NCBI GenBank assembly: GCA_009846685.1
Contig: VWVY01000006.1
Span: 181,208 to 245,207 of the forward strand
Direction: 5' to 3'
Source: Rhizobiales bacterium SYSU XM002
GTDB taxonomy: Bacteria; Pseudomonadota; Alphaproteobacteria; Rhizobiales; Beijerinckiaceae
DNA: 64,000 nucleotides
Shown: positions 18,133-25,954 of the stretch, piece by piece
How the letters are laid out: every line of letters begins with the position of its first letter
Position numbering within the stretch: position 1 is the first letter of the stretch
The notes under the pieces: model-generated
Told to the model about the DNA's origin: nothing
Databases searched by the model: none
The model's input: the letters and a program-made list of their open reading frames with translations, nothing else
Translations under genes and position numbers: made by a program

Positions 18133-18939
18133 ATGATTCGCTCTCCTCTCATGAACGTGATGACGGCTGCCGCCATCAAGGCCGGCAAGAGCCTCAAGCG
18201 CGATTTCGCCGAACTCCCTTCGCTCACCATTTCGCGCAAGGGCCCCGGCGATTTCGTCTCGGAAGCGGACAAGAAAGCGGAGCGCATCCTGTTTCAGGAA
18301 CTTTCCAAGGCCCGGCCGGGCTATGGCTTCCTGATGGAGGAGGAAGGCACCTTCGAGGGCACGGACAAGTCGCATCGTTTCATCATCGACCCGCTCGATG
18401 GCACGACGAATTTCCTGCACAACATCGCCCAGTTCGCGATCTCGATCGGGCTTGAGCGCGAGGACGAGATCGTCGCCGGCCTGGTCTACAATCCCGCGAC
18501 CGAGGAAATGTATGTCGCCGAGAAGGGCCAGGGCGCCTTCGCGATGGGGGCGGACCAGCGCGGCAACTACCGCCTCCGCGTCTCGCCGCGCACCGATTTC
18601 GCCGACGCGGTGATCGGCTGCGGCATTCCCCATGCGGGACGCGGCGATCATGGCCAGTTCATCCGCGAACTGGCGGGAATCATGCCGCGCTGCTCGGGCG
18701 TGCGCCGGCTCGGCGCAGCTGCGCTCGATCTTGCCTATGTCGCCTCGGGCCGGCTTGAAGGCTTCTGGGAGCGCAATCTCTCGCCGTGGGACACGGCGGC
18801 GGGCATCCTGCTCGTGCGCGAAGCCGGTGGGTTCGCCAGCGCCATCGACGGGTCCGAACGCATCTTCGAGACACGGGGCATCATCGCCGGCAACGAGATG
18901 ACCCACACGACCTTGCTGAAGGCCATTTCCGCCGCCTGA
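18133..18939 (+). CDS. inositol monophosphatase family protein (SuhB-like)
   Basis: 268 residues with the three metal-site motifs of the family: FLMEEEGTFEG (about 71-81), DPLDGTTNFLH (about 86-96) and the C-terminal WDTAAGILLVREAGG. These Mg-dependent, Li-sensitive phosphatases act on inositol monophosphate and other small phosphates; bacterial SuhB also has a role in rRNA transcription. Which applies here is not determinable. The start at 18133 is the first in-frame ATG with typical spacing; the next ATG, at 18151, is possible. Confidence 0.88.
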   Translation: MIRSPLMNVMTAAAIKAGKSLKRDFAELPSLTISRKGPGDFVSEADKKAERILFQELSKARPGYGFLMEEEGTFEGTDKSHRFIIDPLDGTTNFLHNIAQFAISIGLEREDEIVAGLVYNPATEEMYVAEKGQGAFAMGADQRGNYRLRVSPRTDFADAVIGCGIPHAGRGDHGQFIRELAGIMPRCSGVRRLGAAALDLAYVASGRLEGFWERNLSPWDTAAGILLVREAGGFASAIDGSERIFETRGIIAGNEMTHTTLLKAISAA

Positions 18940-19009
18940 TTGATCCAAAGCTGTTGCCATTCCTGCCCGAACGGTCTTGATTAGCGCCGGCACGGGAAAA
19001 GGAGTGGGA

Positions 19010-20014
19010 ATGTCGAGCGCGACGACACGCCGGAAATTGACATCGCCGGGGCTCTTCCTGTTCCGGATGATCGTTTTCCTCGTCCTGGCCGGGTTGATCC
19101 TGCTGGTCATCCAGAAACAGGTCCTCGTAGCCTTCTGGGCCAATCCCGCGCTCAATGGCCTCATCCTGCTGGTGCTCACGCTCGGCATTGTCTTTGCCTT
19201 CGCGCAGGTCGGTCGCCTTTTCCGCGAGATCCGCTGGGTGAACTCGCTCATCACGCCGGACGAGACCAAGGCCGCCGCCGAACCCGTGCTGCTCGCACCA
19301 ATGGCGGCGCTGCTGGGCGATCGCATCGGCCGCAACAACATTTCAACCCTCACGTTGCGTTCAGTGCTCGATTCGATTGGCGGGCGCCTCGACGAGAGCC
19401 GCGAGATCGCGCGCTACCTCACGGGCCTGCTCGTGTTTCTCGGACTGCTCGGCACCTTCTGGGGGCTGATCGAAACGGTAAGTTCGATCGGGACCGTGAT
19501 CGAGAAGCTACCCTCCGGTGGTGAGAACAATGCTCTTTTCGACGAGTTGAAGCGCTCGCTCGCCGCCCCGCTCGGTGGCATGGGTATCGCGTTTTCGTCC
19601 TCACTATTCGGTCTTGCCGGTTCGCTGACGCTCGGCTTTCTCGATCTCCAGGCCGGGCAAGCGCAGAGCCGTTTCTTCTACGAGGTCGAGGAATGGCTCT
19701 CGGGCCGCGTCGACGACCAGCCGACCCCGACCGGAGCGCCGGCAGATCTCCGTCAGGCGCTCGACGGCATTTCGCGCGCCGTCAATGATGCTGGCGCCGG
19801 CCGAAATGCGAGCCAGTCCATCGCGCAGCTCGCCGAGGGCATCCAGGCAATGGTCCAGCACATGCGCAGCGAACAGCAGATGATCCGATCATGGGTCGAG
19901 GCGCAATCGGCACAGCAGGCCGACGTCAAGCGCCTGCTAGAACGTCTCGCGCGAGATCCCCAGACCCTCGCGCCTCTCCCGCCATCGCCGCCCGAGGAGC
20001 GGAAGAGCGAATGA
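19010..20014 (+). CDS. MotA/TolQ/ExbB-type proton channel protein
   Basis: 334 residues from the ATG at 19010, which has AAAGGAGTGG in front. Predicted membrane segments lie at about 19-40, 49-70, 140-160 and 190-212; the region RYLTGLLVFLGLLGTFWGLI and the later PLGGMGIAFSSSLFGLAGSL are the conserved channel helices of the MotA/TolQ/ExbB superfamily. The C-terminal 100 residues are hydrophilic. The next gene, 18 bases downstream, encodes a MotB/OmpA-like partner, so the two probably form an ion-driven envelope complex distinct from the TolQR pair at 35-36 kb. Confidence 0.82.
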   Translation: MSSATTRRKLTSPGLFLFRMIVFLVLAGLILLVIQKQVLVAFWANPALNGLILLVLTLGIVFAFAQVGRLFREIRWVNSLITPDETKAAAEPVLLAPMAALLGDRIGRNNISTLTLRSVLDSIGGRLDESREIARYLTGLLVFLGLLGTFWGLIETVSSIGTVIEKLPSGGENNALFDELKRSLAAPLGGMGIAFSSSLFGLAGSLTLGFLDLQAGQAQSRFFYEVEEWLSGRVDDQPTPTGAPADLRQALDGISRAVNDAGAGRNASQSIAQLAEGIQAMVQHMRSEQQMIRSWVEAQSAQQADVKRLLERLARDPQTLAPLPPSPPEERKSE

Positions 20015-20032
20015 CGGAACGGGGAAGCTGAC

Positions 20033-21052
20033 ATGGCGCTCGGCCGCACGCGCAACCGGGACCGCGGGATTGACTACTGGCCGGGCTTCGTCGATGCCCT
20101 CTCGACCCTGCTGCTCGTCTTTATCTTCCTGCTCGCCGTCTTCATGCTCGGGCAATTTTTCATCAGCCGCGAGATCGCCGGCAAGGACGATTTCCTCCAG
20201 CAGTTGAACCAGCGCATCGCCGCGCTCACCGATCTTCTCGCGCTGGAAAAAAGCGCCAAGGAAAGCGCCGAGGCGCGCATTACCTCGCTCACCGCGACGC
20301 TGGCCAGTGAGAAAGCCGAGCGCGAACGACTCCAGGGCTTGCTGGCGGGTTCGCAGACCGATCAAACCCGGCTCGACGCCCTCTCCCGCCGGGCGGATGA
20401 GGAGAAGGACGCGGCAGCGCGCGCCTTGCGCGAGGTCGAACTCCTCAACCAGCAGATCCGCGCCATGCGTCAGCAGCTTCAGGCGCTCGAAAACGCATTG
20501 GCCGGAGCCGAAACACGCGAAAAGGATGCGCAGGTCCGCATCACCGATCTCGGCAGCCGACTCAACGTCGCGCTCGCCCAGCGCGTGCAGGAACTCACCA
20601 AATACCGGTCCGATTTCTTCGGCCGGCTGCGAACGGTGCTCTCCTCGCGGCCCGATATCCGCATCGTCGGCGACCGGTTCGTATTCCAGTCGGAAATCTT
20701 CTTCGGTTCCGGCGCGGACGAGCTTGAAAACGCGGGCAAGGACGAACTCGACAAGCTCGCCTCGGCACTGGTCGAACTCGAACGCACCATCCCGCCGGAC
20801 ATCACCTGGGTCGCGCGCATCGACGGGCACACCGACAAACGACCGCTCTCCGGCGCGGGGAAATTCAAGGATAACTGGGATCTCTCCTCGGCGCGTGCAA
20901 TCGCGGTGGTACGCTACCTGATCTCGAAGGGCGTCTCGCCCCAGCGTCTGGTCGCGGCCGGCTTCGGCGAGTTCGCCCCGCTCGAATTCGGCGATACGCC
21001 GGAGGCGCTTTCCCGGAACCGCCGCCTCGAACTCAAGCTGACCGAGCGCTAG
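20033..21052 (+). CDS. MotB/OmpA-like peptidoglycan-binding protein
   Basis: 339 residues: one N-terminal membrane helix (about 21-43), preceded by the MotB-like stretch DYWPGFVDALSTLLLVFIF with the Asp expected in the proton path, then about 140 residues of coiled coil (45-190), then an OmpA-C domain (about 215-339) with the peptidoglycan-binding residues in IDGHTDKRP and NRRLELKL. It would anchor the complex with the upstream MotA-like channel to the cell wall. It converges with the ABC transporter gene; stop codons are three bases apart with no terminator between. Confidence 0.85.
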   Translation: MALGRTRNRDRGIDYWPGFVDALSTLLLVFIFLLAVFMLGQFFISREIAGKDDFLQQLNQRIAALTDLLALEKSAKESAEARITSLTATLASEKAERERLQGLLAGSQTDQTRLDALSRRADEEKDAAARALREVELLNQQIRAMRQQLQALENALAGAETREKDAQVRITDLGSRLNVALAQRVQELTKYRSDFFGRLRTVLSSRPDIRIVGDRFVFQSEIFFGSGADELENAGKDELDKLASALVELERTIPPDITWVARIDGHTDKRPLSGAGKFKDNWDLSSARAIAVVRYLISKGVSPQRLVAAGFGEFAPLEFGDTPEALSRNRRLELKLTER

Positions 21053-21055
21053 AGG

Positions 21056-22840
21056 TCAGCCCGCACTGAACTGGAGTGTCGCGAGCCGCGCGTAAAGTCC
21101 GCCGGCGGAGGCGAGGCGCTCGTGCGTGCCTTCCTCGACGATCTGACCGTGATCAAGCACGAGGATGCGATCCGCGTTGCGGATCGTCGCCAACCGATGC
21201 GCGATGACGAGCGCTGTGCGCCCCTGCATCGCCTTGTCGAGCGCCTCCTGCACGGCGCGCTCGTTCTCGGCGTCGAGCGCCGAGGTCGCCTCGTCGAGCA
21301 GGAGAATCGGAGCATCGCGCAAGATCGCGCGAGCAATGGCAATCCGCTGACGCTCGCCACCGGAGAGCGTGACGCCGCGCTCACCGATCTCGGTCGCCAG
21401 CCCCTGCGGCAGCCGGTCGGCGAAGCGCGTCACCGCCGCCTGCTCTGCGGCAGCACGGACAGCCTCGTCGGAAGCCTCCGGTCGGGCGATGCGGATGTTC
21501 TCCGCGATCGTCTCGGCGAAGATCGCGGCATCCTGCGGCACGATGGCGATGTTGGCGCGAAGATCAGCCAGGCTCATCGACTGGATCGGCGTGCCATCGA
21601 TACGGACGACGCCATTGCTCGGATCGTAAAAGCGCAGGAGGAGCTGGAACAGGCTCGTCTTGCCCGCGCCGGAAGGGCCGACGATGGCCACCCGCTCGCC
21701 GGATTTCACCGCGAGGCTGATCGGTCCGAGCACCTGCCGGTCCGGAGCGCCGGGATAGGCGAAGGTAACATTCTCGAAGACAATCTCGCCACGCGGCGGC
21801 GCGGTTGGCTTCACCGGCTGGGCCGGCTCCTGCACTCGGGGTGTCGTCGCGAGGAGGTCCGCAAGGCGTTGCGCCGCGCCGGCTGCCTGATTAAGCTGGC
21901 CGAACACCTCCGACAACTGCCCGAGCGAACTTGCCGCAAAGACGGCATAGAGCACGAATTGCGAAAGCCGCCCTGCAGTCATCTCGCCGGCGATCACCGC
22001 CTTCGCCCCAGTCCAGAGCACGAAGGTGATCGAGGCGAAGGCAATGAAAATGATGATCGTCGTCAGGAAAGCCCGCGCCTTGGTCGCCGCACGTGCGGCC
22101 TGATAAGCGCTCTCGACAGCATCAGCAAAGCGCAAGACCGCAGCGTGTTCTCCGCCGAAACCCTGCACGACGCGCACCGCACCGATGCGCTCGGTCGCAA
22201 AGGACGCGGCATTCGCCAGCGTATCCTGCGCGTTCTGCCCCCGTTTGCGGACCCCACGTCCCGCAGCGACCAAGGGCAGAACGATCAATGGGATCGCGAA
22301 CAGCACCAGCACAGAAAGTTTCGGCGAGGTAACGATCATCATCGCCACGGCACCGATCAGGGTGATCGCGTTGCGCAGGGCGACCGAGGCGCTGGCGCCG
22401 AAGGTGGATTTCAGTTCGGTCGTATCCGCCGTCAGCCGAGAGACGATCTCGCCCGAACGGGCCGAATCGAAAAACGCACCGTCGAGGCTCATCACGCGCT
22501 CGAATACCGCCTGTCGGATGCGGGCGACCACACGCTCGCCCACGGTCATGACATAAAAATAACGGACGCCCGCCGCGACCGCGAGGCCGCCCGTCAGCAC
22601 GACGATCATCCCGAAATAGGCATCGACGATGCCGCGGTTCTCGCCGGAAAAGCCGAAATCCACCATGCGGCGCACCGCGAGCGGAACAGCCAGCGTGAGA
22701 CCGGCCGCAACCATCAGCGCCACCAGCGCGATAACGATGCGATAGCGCTCGGCCTTCGCGAAAGGCACCAGCATCCGGAGGGAAGAGAGATCGGGGCGGA
22801 AGCGCCGGGCGGTCGGTTTCTGCGTCGTCTCGGAACTCAT
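21056..22840 (-). CDS. ABC exporter, permease fused to ATPase (MsbA-like)
   Basis: 594 residues from the ATG at 22840, preceded by GAGGGCGGG; an in-frame ATG at 22864 is possible. The N-terminal half holds six predicted membrane helices (about 30-325) of the type I exporter fold. The C-terminal ATPase has Walker A GPSGAGKTS, signature LSGGERQRIAIARA, Walker B ILLLDEATSALD and the switch His in IAHRLATI. Such half-transporters work as homodimers and export lipids, peptides or drugs; the substrate is not evident. Often annotated as ATP-binding/permease protein of the MsbA or multidrug group. Confidence 0.9.
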   Translation of the reverse strand: MSSETTQKPTARRFRPDLSSLRMLVPFAKAERYRIVIALVALMVAAGLTLAVPLAVRRMVDFGFSGENRGIVDAYFGMIVVLTGGLAVAAGVRYFYVMTVGERVVARIRQAVFERVMSLDGAFFDSARSGEIVSRLTADTTELKSTFGASASVALRNAITLIGAVAMMIVTSPKLSVLVLFAIPLIVLPLVAAGRGVRKRGQNAQDTLANAASFATERIGAVRVVQGFGGEHAAVLRFADAVESAYQAARAATKARAFLTTIIIFIAFASITFVLWTGAKAVIAGEMTAGRLSQFVLYAVFAASSLGQLSEVFGQLNQAAGAAQRLADLLATTPRVQEPAQPVKPTAPPRGEIVFENVTFAYPGAPDRQVLGPISLAVKSGERVAIVGPSGAGKTSLFQLLLRFYDPSNGVVRIDGTPIQSMSLADLRANIAIVPQDAAIFAETIAENIRIARPEASDEAVRAAAEQAAVTRFADRLPQGLATEIGERGVTLSGGERQRIAIARAILRDAPILLLDEATSALDAENERAVQEALDKAMQGRTALVIAHRLATIRNADRILVLDHGQIVEEGTHERLASAGGLYARLATLQFSAG

Positions 22841-23034
22841 CCCGCCCTCGTGAACTGCAGGCATTCAACTGCCCGGCTCGGATTGCAAAAGTCGCATATG
22901 TCGTTTGGACGCTGGGCGCTTGTCCCGTCAAGCACTCTCATGTATAGGGGCGCTCTCACGAACAGGGTTCTGGCGTCTTGACGGCCCCGAACGCGGCTGA
23001 CGAGACGGTTTTTTGCGCACGAAAGGCTTCCACC

Positions 23035-23265
23035 ATGAAGGCGGACATCCATCCCGACTATCATTTCATCAAGGTCGTCATGACCGACGGCACCGAGTTC
23101 ATCACCCGCTCGACCTACGGCAAGGCGGATGACCAGCTCAACCTCGATATCGACCCGAAGACCCATCCGGCCTGGACCGGTGGCACGCAGACGCTGATGG
23201 ATCGCGGCGGTCGCGTCTCGAAATTCAACAACAAGTACGCCGGCTTCTCCTTCGGCAAGAAGTGA
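23035..23265 (+). CDS. rpmE: 50S ribosomal protein L31 (cysteine-free type)
   Basis: 76 residues from the ATG at 23035, behind GAAAGG; the frame extends upstream to 22978 without similarity. [19 protein letters not shown] and the C-terminal KFNNKYAGF match bL31. It contains no cysteine at all, so it lacks the zinc-binding CxxC seen in the C+ form of L31 and belongs to the zinc-independent form common in Alphaproteobacteria. Followed by a strong terminator. Confidence 0.95.
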   Translation: MKADIHPDYHFIKVVMTDGTEFITRSTYGKADDQLNLDIDPKTHPAWTGGTQTLMDRGGRVSKFNNKYAGFSFGKK

Positions 23266-23304
23266 GATCAGGCAGCACCGTACTGCTTCCAGCCTCGAAT
23301 GGAA

Positions 23305-23330
23305 AAAGGCCCGCCTTCCGGCGGGCCTTT
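23305..23330. terminator. bidirectional terminator between rpmE and the DUF1465 gene
   Basis: An 11-bp perfect stem (23305-23315 with 23320-23330) has a TTCC loop. T-rich sequence follows on the plus strand and a T5 run follows on the minus strand, so it can end both convergent transcripts. Confidence 0.78.
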
Positions 23331-23356
23331 CGTATTTCAGGGTGCGGAGGCGCCCG

Positions 23357-23911
23357 TTACTTGCCGGAAAATGCGGCAGCGAGACGGTCTAGCTGTCCGG
23401 CAATCGGGTTGGACGGCTGCGCGACCGGGGCTTTGCCCTTCAGTTCATCGTCAATGCGGCAGATCCGTGCCTGAAGCGATTGCGAACGGGCGATGAGATC
23501 GCGCAGGCGCTCGGGCAGCTGCCCGTAGACATCCGCTGCCATGTTGGAATCCTGCATCGCGAGAACGACGCGGCTGTGCTCGCGTTCGGCATCCGCCCGG
23601 GTAAGCTCACCTTCGTTGACGGCGCGCTGGAGCAGCAGCCAGGAGGTCAGCTGCATCAGACGCGTTGTCAGGCGCATGCTTTCGCTGGCGTAAGCAAGGC
23701 CGACAGTCCGGTCGAGCGCCTTGGAGTCGTTCCGACCGTCGCCATCAAGATAGGCCGCCGTCGCCTCGACGAGGCTCATGCCCTCACGGAAGAGCGCCAT
23801 GAAGCCTTCGGACGCCAGCATGCGCTCGGTGAACGAGACAGCCGCCACCGGCTCGCTCGCCCCGGTTTTGCCAATTCCTGCCATCGAGGTATCGCGCGTC
23901 TTGTCCTGCAT
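23357..23911 (-). CDS. DUF1465 family protein
   Basis: 184 residues from the ATG at 23911, supported by GGCGGAGG upstream; the frame is open to 24091 without similarity. The central region (AVSFTERMLASEGFMALFREGMSL in parts, then ESMRLTTRLMQLTSWLLLQRAVNEGE) matches the alphaproteobacterial DUF1465 pattern, an all-helical cytoplasmic protein. The C-terminal AQPSNPIAGQLDRLAAAF segment is also typical. Its role is not established; homologues are conserved in Alphaproteobacteria and often lie near rpmE, as here. Confidence 0.82.
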   Translation of the reverse strand: MQDKTRDTSMAGIGKTGASEPVAAVSFTERMLASEGFMALFREGMSLVEATAAYLDGDGRNDSKALDRTVGLAYASESMRLTTRLMQLTSWLLLQRAVNEGELTRADAEREHSRVVLAMQDSNMAADVYGQLPERLRDLIARSQSLQARICRIDDELKGKAPVAQPSNPIAGQLDRLAAAFSGK

Positions 23912-24256
23912 GGTTAGCCTCCGCCATCCGGTGTGCCGCAACGAGACAGTGCGGCTGATGGGAAGGGTTGCTGCAAGACTAACACCAAACGCGCATGTCG
24001 AGATAAAGGCGCTCGGATCATGGTTAACGCGGCGGGACAAAAAAAGGACCGCCGAAGCGATCCTGAATGAAGTCCAACAGGGAGGCGTCAAACAGAGTAG
24101 CAGGAGCCACTCGGGATCCGGCGAACCGGAACAATTCCGAATTTACCCTAAAAGGTTTGATGATCCGTTAATTTGAGAGAATTTTCATCAAATGCTGCGG
24201 ATCTTTCGCTAACCCTATGATTTCGGGAACGATTCATCGTGTTAGCCGGCATGACG
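23912..24256. other. 345-base intergenic region, relatively AT-rich
   Basis: No convincing reading frame is seen here. It contains several TTAA half-sites (for example in GGTTAACG near 24024 and CCGTTAATTT near 24168), but no pair with CtrA spacing. It must hold the promoter of the DUF1465 gene and the 3' end of the DUF1192 transcript; no clear terminator or promoter could be picked. Confidence 0.5.
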
Positions 24257-24445
24257 CTAGAGACGGAACAGGGCATCCGCTGCCGCCTGGGATCTCATCT
24301 TCTCTGCACGCGCCTGCGAGAGGCGCTCGATCTCTCCCTTGAGCAGCTCGATGCGGGCATCGATGTCCGCCAGCGAGACCGGTGCCAGATCCTGCCCGAT
24401 CTCGTGGGTGGTTTTCTTCTTTGCCGGCATTTCCTCATCGAACAT
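24257..24445 (-). CDS. DUF1192 family protein
   Basis: 62 residues. The pattern LAPVSLADIDARIELLKGEI with a flanking short charged start and a helical tail is the hallmark of DUF1192, a small alphaproteobacterial family of unknown function. GGGAGG lies upstream of the ATG at 24445. It is on the same strand as the DUF1465 gene, which is its usual neighbour, and diverges from the DUF1013 gene. Confidence 0.85.
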   Translation of the reverse strand: MFDEEMPAKKKTTHEIGQDLAPVSLADIDARIELLKGEIERLSQARAEKMRSQAAADALFRL

Positions 24446-24641
24446 TCGAACCTCCCGTCACGATCTGACATGCACGGTTGCATGAGCCAATTGCGGACAG
24501 TATAAGGGCGCATTCCCAAATTGGCATCGAGTCTTTCTCGTTGCGGGCCGCCCGGGGAAGGCGGCGCGAACGGAGAGACGTATCCAAAAACCCCAGAACC
24601 GGCGCATCCGGACAACGACAAGACCCGAGGAGTTAAGATCG

Positions 24642-25316
24642 ATGGCAACGCTGCTCATGCCCAAGGCGACCGCTGTCTGGCTGGTGGAGAACACCGCGCT
24701 GACCTTCGATCAGATCGCCGCCTTCTGCAATCTGCACCCGCTCGAGGTGAAGGGCATCGCCGACGGCGACGTCGCGGCGGGGATGAAGGGGCTCGACCCG
24801 GTGCAGGCCGGGCAGCTCACGCGCGACGAACTCGAGCGCGCCGAGGCAAACCCTGAATACCGCCTCAAGCTCCTTGAGCCGAAAGTCCGCCTGCCGGATC
24901 TCAAGCGGACCAAGGGCCCGCGCTACACCCCGGTTTCCAAGCGGCAAGATCGCCCGAACGCGATCCAGTGGCTCATCAAGAACCACCCCGAACTCAAGGA
25001 TGCCCAGATCATCCGCCTCGTCGGCACCACAAAATCGACCATCCAGTCGGTCCGCGAGCGCACGCACTGGAATTCGGGCAACCTCCAGCCGCTCGATCCC
25101 GTTACGCTCGGCCTCTGCTCGCAGATCGACCTCGATCTGGAAGTGAGCCGCGCCGCGAAGGATCGTCCTGTCGTTGCTGCACCGGATGTCGGAGCAACCT
25201 TGATCCCGGCAGAGGTGACGACTGCTGCCGACGCGCCGAAAAAGAAGGTCGAGCTCGATGCCGAGCACGTCTTCGCCAAGCTCAAGGATCTGAAGCCGCT
25301 CGACGAGCAGGAGTGA
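24642..25316 (+). CDS. DUF1013 family protein (TrcR-type cell-cycle regulator)
   Basis: 224 residues. The N-terminal MPKATAVWLVENTALTF and the segment DQIAAFCNLHPLEVKGIADG are strongly typical of DUF1013, which is annotated in Alphaproteobacteria as the TrcR transcriptional regulator. A helix-turn-helix-like part lies at about 105-150 (WLIKNHPELKDAQIIRLVG, then TTKSTIQSVRERTHWN). The C-terminal 60 residues are Ala/Lys/Glu-rich and probably disordered. Upstream sequence CGAGGAGTTAAGATCG provides the ribosome binding site. The regulator label comes from family annotation and is not visible in the sequence itself beyond the HTH-like part. Confidence 0.82.
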   Translation: MATLLMPKATAVWLVENTALTFDQIAAFCNLHPLEVKGIADGDVAAGMKGLDPVQAGQLTRDELERAEANPEYRLKLLEPKVRLPDLKRTKGPRYTPVSKRQDRPNAIQWLIKNHPELKDAQIIRLVGTTKSTIQSVRERTHWNSGNLQPLDPVTLGLCSQIDLDLEVSRAAKDRPVVAAPDVGATLIPAEVTTAADAPKKKVELDAEHVFAKLKDLKPLDEQE

Positions 25317-25407
25317 CATCACCCTCCCGTTGCATATAAATCAGAAATACACGGAAAAGTAGCAATTATGGATAATGCTCCCCTGCGTTGCAAAGGGAGC
25401 CTCATCC

Positions 25408-25950
25408 GTGCCGTTTCTGATCGATACCTGCGTCCTGCGGGAGCTACATCTTCCGCGCCCCTTCTGGCGTGTCCGGCGCGCCGTCGACGACCTCTGGATG
25501 GAGGACATCCACATGAGCGCCGTCACCTTCGCGATCATGGAAGGCGGCGTCCAGCGTTTGCCGCAGGAGTTCAAGCAACGCCGTGTGCGCAGTTGGATGC
25601 AGGACATCCGCCGCAAGCTCGGCACCAATCTGCACGGGATCGACTACGAAACCGGCATCGTCTGGGGGCAGATCATGAGTTCTGCCGCCCGCCGCCGGCT
25701 GAAGCTGCCCTACCACGACAGCCTTGTCGCCGCGACGGCGAAGCGCCACGAACTCACGATCATGACGCAGAACATCGGCTATTTCGCGCCCTTCAACATC
25801 GAGATCTTCAATCCCTGGGCCGACCCCAAGGAAACGAAATACGATTTCGGCGAGGAGCCCGAGGACAAGTCGATCCAGCCGGGTTCGACCAGCGCCGAAT
25901 TCCTCATTCCGGGCGGCAGCGACGACGTTCTCGAGAACGCCGCCGCCTGA
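25408..25950 (+). CDS. PIN-domain ribonuclease-like protein, orphan
   Basis: 180 residues from a GTG at 25408, chosen because AAAGGGAG lies eight bases upstream; an ATG at 25375 lacks a binding site. The start PFLIDTCVLREL carries the first acidic residue of the PIN fold. An internal Glu (AVTFAIMEGG), the YHDSLVAATAKRH Asp and MTQNIGYF supply the rest of the usual D-E-D-N set, so it looks catalytically competent. After about residue 140 there is an unusual acidic tail. No antitoxin gene precedes it, and DUF1013 lies 91 bases upstream, so it is not an ordinary VapBC pair. It converges with prpE, four bases apart. Confidence 0.75.
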   Translation: MPFLIDTCVLRELHLPRPFWRVRRAVDDLWMEDIHMSAVTFAIMEGGVQRLPQEFKQRRVRSWMQDIRRKLGTNLHGIDYETGIVWGQIMSSAARRRLKLPYHDSLVAATAKRHELTIMTQNIGYFAPFNIEIFNPWADPKETKYDFGEEPEDKSIQPGSTSAEFLIPGGSDDVLENAAA

Positions 25951-25954
25951 TTGA

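Noticed and set aside
17380..19353. Very long open frame on the minus strand across the thiE-like, inositol phosphatase and MotA-like genes
   Set aside because: It lies wholly opposite three well-supported genes, has an arginine/glycine-rich composition typical of antisense frames in high-GC DNA, and matches no family. Similar long shadows at 2421-4337, 21122-22981 and 43276-45249 were dropped for the same reason.
19010..21052. Zorya-type anti-phage system
   Set aside because: A MotA-like and OmpA-like pair is present, but no ZorC/ZorD/ZorE-type gene follows; the next gene is an ABC exporter on the other strand.
25375..25950. VapBC toxin-antitoxin module
   Set aside because: No antitoxin-sized frame with a DNA-binding motif precedes the PIN gene; the gap to DUF1013 is under 100 bases.
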